Made by a program: the position numbers and the translations under genes. This document shows, piece by piece, positions 1 to 6,300 of a DNA stretch of 10,352 nucleotides. Every line of letters starts with the position of its first letter. The stretch's first letter is position 1. The stretch covers positions 653,279-663,630 of the forward strand of contig MU646356.1 of NCBI GenBank assembly GCA_026770585.1, read 5' to 3'. Origin of the DNA: Baffinella frigidus (lineage: Eukaryota; Cryptophyceae; Cryptomonadales; Baffinellaceae). Under the pieces are notes generated by a model that saw nothing but the letters and a program-made list of their open reading frames with translations, made no database searches and had not been told where the DNA came from.

Positions 1-300
1 CGCCACCCCCGCGTCCGAACCCACCCCACGCATGGCCATCCCAACAGCTCACCTCGACGTGCACCAACACCCCTCCTCACCACCACCACCAACCGCCACC
101 GCGCGTCCGAACCCACCGCGCGCGCTATCCCAACGGCAGACCTAACGGCAGAGCTCACCTCGACGCGCACCAACACCGCGCCCCGCCGCCCCCCAGCCCC
201 CCGACGGGCAGCCAGCGGCAGCCACCGCTCCTCCGCGCCCCCCCCCGCCTCGCGAGCGAGCGGCGCCCATGTGCGCGCTGGGAGCACGCCCCGCCCGACC
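1..300. repeat. C-rich low-complexity DNA with a direct repeat
   Basis: This stretch is very rich in C and G. A block beginning GCGTCCGAACCCACC and ending CACCAACACC occurs at about 11-70 and again, diverged, at about 101-175. I see no start codon, domain or splice pattern that supports a gene. It could be untranslated or coding sequence of a neighbour, but nothing here shows that. Confidence 0.5.
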
Positions 301-475
301 TCCTGCGAAAATCCAAGGACGTTAATAAGGTACCGTCCTGAACATCGGGTAGTTAGGCCTACGGTATTGCCTACGGTGGGCCGTAGGGCTCCGAGGACCT
401 AATGTTTCGTAGGACCCTCCCAGGCCCCTGGAATCACGGCCGGCCCAACCTCCTGCGGGAATGAATCTCATCGCA

Positions 476-604
476 GAAGATAACTGAATCAGTTCCCTAA
501 TTAGCATTTTCATTTGATTAGGAGGGGTAATTGAATTTACTTCTGCCGTAGGTAATTTCTCCTATTCAACCTCCTATTGGAAAGGAACTGATTCAGTTAT
601 CTTC
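476..604. mobile_element. Hairpin / MITE-like element (129 bp)
   Basis: A perfect 21-nt inverted repeat (GAAGATAACTGAATCAGTTCC at 476-496 and its complement at 584-604) bounds an AT-richer core in GC-rich surroundings. Imperfect complementarity continues outside the arms (ATGAATCTCATCGC on the left, GAGATGGAATCGACG on the right), so the true ends may lie further out. There is no coding capacity. This fits a miniature non-autonomous inverted-repeat element; no clear target-site duplication was identified. Confidence 0.65.
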
Positions 605-973
605 CGAGATGGAATCGACGTCATCGCACGCAGCCTTGGAATCGTGGTCGAAGATGGGGGAGAAACGAAGTTTGTTAAGCTGATGTGTCGACGGCACACG
701 CTAGGGGGAGAGATGATCGAGACGCAGGGCTCTAACGCCCGTAACCAGGTGGATGTGTCGGAGCGTCAGCGTGGCGTGTGGCTAGGCGGGTTCGTAACAT
801 GAAGGGGAGCGCTGGGGTGGTGTGCATCAAGCGGGGAATGCCTTGGCATACCACCCTGTAAGGCCATGCCTAGGGCCTTTCCGGATTCCAGCGGTTTCAG
901 GGGGATGCAGGGGGCGTACCACCAACCCGAAGGAAAACACCAAATCCCATTTTCTGATCTCAAATTCACTTTG

Positions 974-999
974 CAGAGACCCCAGATCTGGGGTCTCTG
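974..999. repeat. Perfect 26-bp palindrome
   Basis: The sequence is self-complementary with no spacer, centred on AGATCT and extended on each side by CCCC/GGGG and GTCTCTG or its complement. A similar but shorter palindrome, ACGCCAGATCTGGCGT, lies in intron 7 at about 7550-7565. I see no neighbouring transcription unit that would make this a terminator. Confidence 0.7.
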
Positions 1000-1039
1000 A
1001 GTCAACTTAAGTCCCAATCTTGGTACAAAACCACACACC

Positions 1040-1072
1040 CCCCCGGAAACCGCTGCCAGCGGTTTCCGGGGG
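1040..1072. repeat. 15-bp stem, 3-nt loop hairpin
   Basis: Arms of 15 nt (CCCCCGGAAACCGCT at 1040-1054 and its complement at 1058-1072) flank a GCC loop. The right arm is the start of the second copy of the 888-929 direct repeat, so the hairpin may have arisen from inverted copies of that repeat. Confidence 0.65.
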
Positions 1073-1215
1073 ATGCATGGGGGCGTACCACCAGCAACCC
1101 GTTGCAGCTTACAACCGGGTCGGGCACTGTAGTAAATTTCAGCTAAACCGGACATATCTGTCCGTATCTCCGGTCAGCAATTCTGAGGCCCCTAGGGCCT
1201 CCTACCGTAGGGTCC

Positions 1216-2298
1216 CTACGAATATGCCGAGAGGAAAAATCGTCCCCGGGTTCTTGCAAGGACCCGGTCAAAGCTGCTTCGGGTTGGTGGTACCTCCTCC
1301 TGATCCGCTCCTCCATCCAGCGCGGAGCCTCCTGCCTCCTGCGTGGAGCCCGTGCTCGCCGCAGGTTTGCCGGCAACTTGCCCCCCACACGTGCGCGACG
1401 CCAGCACCTGCGGGCCAGGGAGGGTCAGCCGTCTCCTGCAAAAGTCCCCGCCTCGCTTGGCGTCAGCGCCTCTCGCGGCGCGCTCTCTCGGAGGGCAGCG
1501 ACGCCACGCTCCGCAGCTGGAGGTTTCCAACGGACATACGAGGAACCTCTGCACCCCTGTCCCTGAGCATGTGAAGCGATGATGCGCCCTTTGAGCGTGT
1601 GTAGCGTGTGGAATTGGTGGGGCACTCACGCGGATGCACATCTGCTGGGAAAGGTCGAAGACGCGGAACGCCGCAGGAGGAGCATGCGCCCACTCAGGCT
1701 GGGCGCGCGTTACGCAGAGTGACGTCGCGGCACGCTGCCCTCCGAGAGAGAGCGCGCAGCGAGAGGCGCTGACGCCGAGCGAGGCGGACCCGCCGCGCGG
1801 GAGGTCGCGCGAAGCGACGATAGAAACGCGGATGCAGAAAAGGAGCGGCGGGCGCTTGCGCGGCGCTGCCCAGATCACTGAGGAGTCGACGTGCACTAAA
1901 GGATCCACGGCGGCGTCGGCAGGTCCAGCCTGGCGTTGTTGCAGGGGCGGGGGAGGGCCGAGGGCCGAGGAGACCACGCTGAAAATGGGCGAGAGGGACG
2001 CGTCAGCCTGCTGTGCTCCCCGGCTGTCGCGGCTGGCGAGCAGGGGAGGAGCAGCGTCATCCTCCGTCTGCACCGCCGCTGAACGATGCTCTGTGGCCGG
2101 TGCGCCCTCACGCACAGCCCGCTTCTTGACTCCGCCCGCCCCACCCTCCCCTTCCTCGCCCTCTCGGGTCGGTGCGACGGATAGAAGCCTTATTGGCGGC
2201 GTCAGGCTCGAGTAGTCCCGCGTCGCGCCCGCCCGGCTGGTCCGGCTGTGGTGATGACCAGCGCCGCTGCTGCCACCCGCGACCAGGAGAAGCATCAC
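1216..2298 (-). other. Long minus-strand open frame, coding status doubtful
   Basis: An uninterrupted 360-codon frame runs from an ATG at 2298 down to 1216 on the minus strand. It starts MMLLLVAGGSSGAG and is rich in Ala, Arg, Ser, Gly and Pro. I recognise no domain or motif. It would be divergently oriented to the carrier gene, with about 240 bp between the starts. Against it: the region is GC-rich so stop codons are rare, a 193-codon frame overlaps it on the plus strand, and it contains both arms of an inverted repeat. The one clear gene in the window is split into small exons, so a single 1-kb exon would be out of character. Most likely spurious. Confidence 0.15.
1451..1785. repeat. Long imperfect inverted repeat, about 50-nt arms
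   Basis: The left arm at 1451-1500 (starting GCCTCGCTTGGCGTCAGCGC) is nearly complementary to 1734-1785, with two substitutions and a 2-nt TC length difference visible. The spacer of about 230 bp shows no gene. The arms fall inside long open frames on both strands, which argues that those frames partly reflect GC-rich repeat DNA. Confidence 0.65.
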
Positions 2299-2536
2299 TC
2301 CCCAGAGACCCCGCCGCCCTCTGAAAAGCTACAAACAAGGATTCGAATTTGCAAGGCGGTTCTACTTTAGACGTGAGGGGGGTCAATCAAAAGTCAACTT
2401 AATGGACAGTTTCGCAGATACCGACCTCAAGTTGACAGATTTCCGGGTAGCGGGTTGGGAAACGACATTTGCAAGTGCCCCTCTCCCCATCTATTCTCAC
2501 TACACAAATCTCGAGAAAGGGGGCCAATCTCTTGAG

Positions 2537-2806
2537 ATGAGGACATCGCTCGTTCTCGCCTTGCTGGCGCTGTCCACTGTCGCTGTCGCGGCGATCAGCA
2601 TCCCGGCCGTCGAGCTCCACTCGCCATGGCGATCCAACCCCCTCGGCGCCGGCGTCTCTTCCCCAGGCCGCCTGATCCTCGCGAAGGCGTCTGCCCCCCC
2701 TCTGCAAAGGAACCCGATGGAGATCGTCACAGGCAAGCTGGGGGACGCCCTCAAGGCCTCCCAAAACTTTTGGCTCGCTGCTGTTGGCGGCGGCTTCGCT
2801 GGCACG
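2537..2806 (+). CDS. Exon 1: signal peptide, linker and first half of helix 1
   Basis: The 90 codons start with a hydrophobic leader, MRTSLVLALLALSTVAVA, that looks like a cleavable secretory signal. A linker rich in Ser, Pro, Arg and Lys but poor in acidic residues follows to about residue 58, then helix 1 of the carrier, FWLAAVGGGFAGT. The frame is also open upstream to an ATG at 2402. I prefer 2537 because the leader then becomes N-terminal and because 2428-2441 carries a motif (AAGTTGACAGATTT) found in noncoding DNA elsewhere in the window. The donor is ACG|GTGCAACCC. Signal peptide plus basic linker would suit import into a secondary plastid; mitochondrial carriers normally lack such a leader. 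Confidence 0.8.
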
Positions 2807-5800
2807 GTGCAACCCCGCCCACAACGAGGGTTTTCCTCCCCAAAGAGGCGAGTGTATCTGAGATGGGATCGCGAGGTGCGAGATTGAAATGCGTGTGAGT
2901 TGCCCTTCGCTCCTCCCTGGACTCATTCAACTGCCGTGCTTGAGGTTCCAGGGTCGCTTGTGGGTATTTTATGTCTTTTCTTCAGCGAGCGTCACGTGGC
3001 GGTATCATCGTATTGGAACGATGGGAGTGTATCTGAAATGGGACGACAAAGAAGAGTATATGAGATGGGGTAGAGAGGTGCGAAGGTGAAATGCGTCGGT
3101 TTGGGTGTGGTGGTTGTTCGCGGAGTGTGTTGGACTAGGGAGCGCCTGCGGCGTGTATCTTATTTTGGCACGTGGGAAGAACCCTGCGTTGATGAGTGGA
3201 TGGCAGCCCAGGGTTCATACAGCGGACTTTACAGGGATTTTGAATAACCCCTAAGCCCTAAGACCTAGGATCCTACAGTAGGCAACCCGTAGGGACATAG
3301 GGGGTTTCCTACGGATAATGATCCTGTATTGATGAGGGGATGAGGATGGCAGCGCAGGGTTCCGGGCGACTCACGGTTCTTATCTCAGATAAACACTTTT
3401 AAAGGTCGTTTTCCTAAGTCAACTCCCCCACAAATCCGGCAACTTATGCGTACGGGCTCGCAGAGTAAAGCATGAGTTGACAGATTTGTGGGGGAGTTGA
3501 CTTAGGAAAACGACTTTTAAAAGTGATTATCTGAGATAAGGATGTCTCGCGTGGCAGGTCATGTACCCGATCGACACAGCCAAGACGCGGATGCAGAGCT
3601 GCGCGGCGCAGGAGGTGCGTGCCATTCTCCCAGAAGCATGTGATCCAGCAGGATCCGAGATCGATGGAAAGCTGGAAACGCTGGAAAGCTGACACGGCTG
3701 GAAAGCTGACAACGTGAATGCCCCCGCAGGCATTGATACCGTTTGCTCAGCGGACGTACCGCAGCACTTTCCAGACCCTCAGCAAGGTCGCGCCCCCCAC
3801 AACTGCCTGGCCAGCGTCTTGGAAGGGGTTGTCAAAAGTCAATTCTCTCTCATGGCAGTGGTTCTCAAAAGTCAACAACCGTGTCCTGACACGGTTTAAA
3901 AAATACAACCCCCTCCAACACTTTGGCGTGCTGTGTTGGCCACAGTTGCAAACCAATTTAGTGCTTGAAAAGACTTAAATTTCTTTGAACATCGTTTAAG
4001 AGGGCGAAAGGTGCCCACGCGTGAGCGCATGCAAAAAGGGTTGCAAAAAGGGTTCACGCGTGCAAAAAGGGTTGCAAAAGGGTGCTGCGGTAGGTTTGGT
4101 CAGCACCCCGGCCAAACGTACCGCAGCACCTTCCAGATCCTCAGCAAGGTAGCGCCCCCCCCCCGCTCCTGCAACCAACCCTCACGGCAAGACTAAATCG
4201 TTGATTTTCAGACCTCAGATTTACCTTGCCAGCCAGGCGAATTCGCGTGGCTGTGTTAACTTAAGTGCCTATCTTGGTACACAATCAACATTTGGGAACA
4301 GTTCGAAATCAATCGGTGAGGTCCTTCCGTGAGGGTTTTTGGTGCCTCCCAACATCGCCGGTGTTGCCTTGATACCGGGGGCACTGTAGCGTGCCAAGGT
4401 GACCAGAGTGCCCGAGTAGTCTAGCTCTGCCTGACTCGGGTTGACTGATCGTTTTCACTCCAAAAGTTGACGGATTTGCAAAACACCGAGGAATATCTGA
4501 TCACTATCCACGGCCGGCCGCGGTTCAGGCTGAAACGCGGCGTTGGTGCTCCTGGAGGACCCTGCCTGAGTCGCGGAAGTGGTGCTGGTGGTCAAAACAA
4601 CGTTTCGCGTGCGTGCGGTCAAAACCTCATAACCTGCGGGGTCAGGTGGCGGGTGAGGAGGGCCTGCCGACCGTGTAGGCTTTCTATTTGCCCGTTTGTA
4701 CTGGATTTCTGCTCTCAAGTACTTTTAAGGACGAGCCAGAATAAAACTCATGCAGAGCTAAGAGGAGCCTGCCTGAGACGCGGCTCGAACTCATAACCTG
4801 TGTATGCAGGTGGCGGGTGAGGAGGGGCTGCCGAGCGTGTACCGCGGGCTGCTCCCCGTGCTCCTCGGCTCTGCGCCCGAGATGGCTGTCCAGGTATGTC
4901 TTGAGGCCCATACTCCTTTTTCTTGAGGGCTATAGCCTTTTTGGATCGCTCATCCATTTTCTTGAGGCGAAAAGATTTTTTGGATCACGCGTGTCCAGGC
5001 TTGAGAGTAACAGAGAAGCGCCCGAGATGTCTGTCCAGGTATCTACTGCAAACCCACAAGCGACGTCTCAGATTCTTGGACACGACACTAAAAGTTGAGT
5101 GGTAGATGGCTCTACCAAGGCGCGCTGGTCGTAAGGATCCTTAAGACGGACCGACGGTGCACCGCGGGCTTCTTTCCGTGCTCCTCGGATCGGCGCTCGA
5201 GATGCCTGTCCAGGTATCCACACGATGGGCTTCGAGGGTGTTTAGCGGTAACGTGACCCCAGATTTAGCGGTAACGTGACCAAATTTGCGTTGAAAATCC
5301 TTAAAGTTAACTGCCCACAGGGTGAGTTAACTTTTGATGAAGGGTCCGTAGTCCACTGTGTGGCTTCTGCAAATCCACAAGAGAAGCCTTAGATTCTTGG
5401 ACACGACACTAAAATCATTTCTTGGTTACCTGCTGACGAATTTTGGTCACATCCTTGGGATAGAAATTGCCTTTGCGAGGGTGGAATGGCTCCAAAGTCG
5501 GCGACACAATCCTGTCGCCCAGATTTTGAGACTTCCCCTGGGGCTTTGCAGTAGATGGCTGTACCGAGGCAAATTTATAATGCAAAAACTCATAACCTGC
5601 TCGTCTTGAGGTTCCTAGACTTTTTGGATCACGCATCGCCAGGCTTGAGAGTAACAGAGTATTGTCGATCTGGGCTTCGCGCGGAATTGAGGTCAGGTCA
5701 GGAAATCAGGAATTTTTCCAGAAAATGGACTTTTATGCTATCTTTGGCATGGTTTTTATCTCAAAATAGCATCTCCCACCCATAAGATGACACAAAAAGA

Positions 5801-6263
5801 CAAAAAAATGAAAAAATGTTGCTGACCTGACCTCGATTTTTTCCGCGCGGAGCCCAGATCGACAATAGCAGAAGAGGTGGCTGCCCAGGTGAGCCATCGG
5901 ACACCTACTTTTGTTTTTAAGGTATCGGATCGCAGCAGGTGTTGGACTACGGTAGGCTGTAGGGACGTTTCCCTCGCAGGGCAGAACCAGGGAAACTGGC
6001 GTAACCACACGCCCTTCACGTTCAACACTTACACCAACGCCCTTGAACCCGAATTTTGAAATCCTTGCCACACGCCCTGCGCGATAAAACACTTACACGA
6101 AATCCCCAAAACCAGATTTTCGCATACGAGTGGGCGCGGGATACGATTAAGGAAAAGACGGGAAAGACAGATCTGGACATGGGACTGCAGATCTCGGCCG
6201 GACTCTTCTCAGGATTCACGCATGTGCCTCCCGCACCCGGATCCCCAACCCCTCTCTCTCTGG

Positions 6264-6300
<37 letters not shown>

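Larger units (their letters stand above)
888..1101. repeat. Direct repeat pair around two palindromes
   Basis: The segment CCAGCGGTTTC followed by GGGGGATGCA and GGGGGCGTACCACCA occurs at 888-929 and again at 1056-1101 with small differences. A weaker relative (GGGGAATGCC...GCATACCACC) lies at 834-856. The spacer between the copies carries the palindromes at 974-999 and 1040-1072 and a GTCAACTTAAGT...ATCTTGGTACA block that recurs near 4255-4285. Confidence 0.6.
301..1215. other. Intergenic or upstream DNA, no supported gene
   Basis: Apart from the repeats listed separately, I find no exon with recognisable protein similarity on either strand. The motif CCGTAGG and its reverse complement CCTACGG recur here (around 360-415 and 1203-1220) and again in the dispersed repeats at 3221-3318 and 9649-9746. 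The short open frames in this stretch overlap repeats and have no family signature. Confidence 0.45.
2807..3557 (+). other. Intron 1 (751 bp)
   Basis: It runs from GTGCAA to GGCAG. It holds a duplicated block (2850-2895 and 3025-3094), a dispersed repeat (3221-3318) and a hairpin element (3379-3540) that ends 17 bp before exon 2. Joining exons 1 and 2 directly leaves only four residues between the helix 1 AG and the signature Pro, against eight in repeats 2 and 3. A 12-nt microexon may therefore hide in this intron. The pyrimidine-rich acceptor-like TCTTTTCTTCAG at 2974-2985 is one place to look. Confidence 0.7.
4149..4809 (+). other. Intron 3 (661 bp from exon 3b)
   Basis: Runs from GTAGCG to TATGCAG. 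It contains the GTTAACTTAAGTGCC...ATCTTGGTACA block shared with about 1000-1027, an AAGTTGACGGATTTG motif at 4463, a truncated copy of exon 4 (4646-4678) and an inverted-repeat element fragment (about 4685-4756). The intron start GTAGCG resembles the start of exon 4, GTGGCG, as expected if AGGT-containing sequence was tandemly duplicated. Confidence 0.7.
4894..6115 (+). other. Intron 4 (1222 bp)
   Basis: Built largely from diverged duplications of exon 4 tail plus adjacent intron. Exon-tail copies lie at 5018-5038, 5151-5213 and about 5868-5888. The block CTGCAAAYCCACAAG...AGATTCTTGGACACGACACTAAAA is at 5045-5097 and 5365-5413. TTTTTGGATCACGC...CCAGGCTTGAGAGTAACAGAG is at 4976-5014 and 5622-5659. 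GTTTAGCGGTAACGTGACC is doubled at 5240-5281. A 206-bp hairpin element sits at 5661-5866. Confidence 0.75.

Noticed and set aside
1216-2298. 360-codon minus-strand frame as a real protein
   Set aside because: GC-rich DNA with few stops, overlapping open frames on the other strand, a long inverted repeat within it and no recognisable motif.
2402-2536. Upstream ATG at 2402 as the gene start
   Set aside because: It would bury the signal peptide 45 residues inside and includes a motif found in noncoding repeats. Kept only as an alternative.
2402-2887. 161-codon frame as a complete single-exon protein
   Set aside because: Beyond 2806 the frame no longer resembles a carrier and the signature continues at 3558; it is exon 1 read through into intron 1.
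4320-4440. 5S rRNA or snRNA from ATACCGGGGGCACTGTAGCG
   Set aside because: Resembles the end of 5S rRNA for a few bases only; the rest of the conserved 5S sequence is absent, and no U-RNA core sequence was recognised.
4755-4800. tRNA-derived SINE from GTTCGAGCC on the minus strand (also near 7892)
   Set aside because: A B-box-like word is present but no convincing A box or tRNA fold was found.
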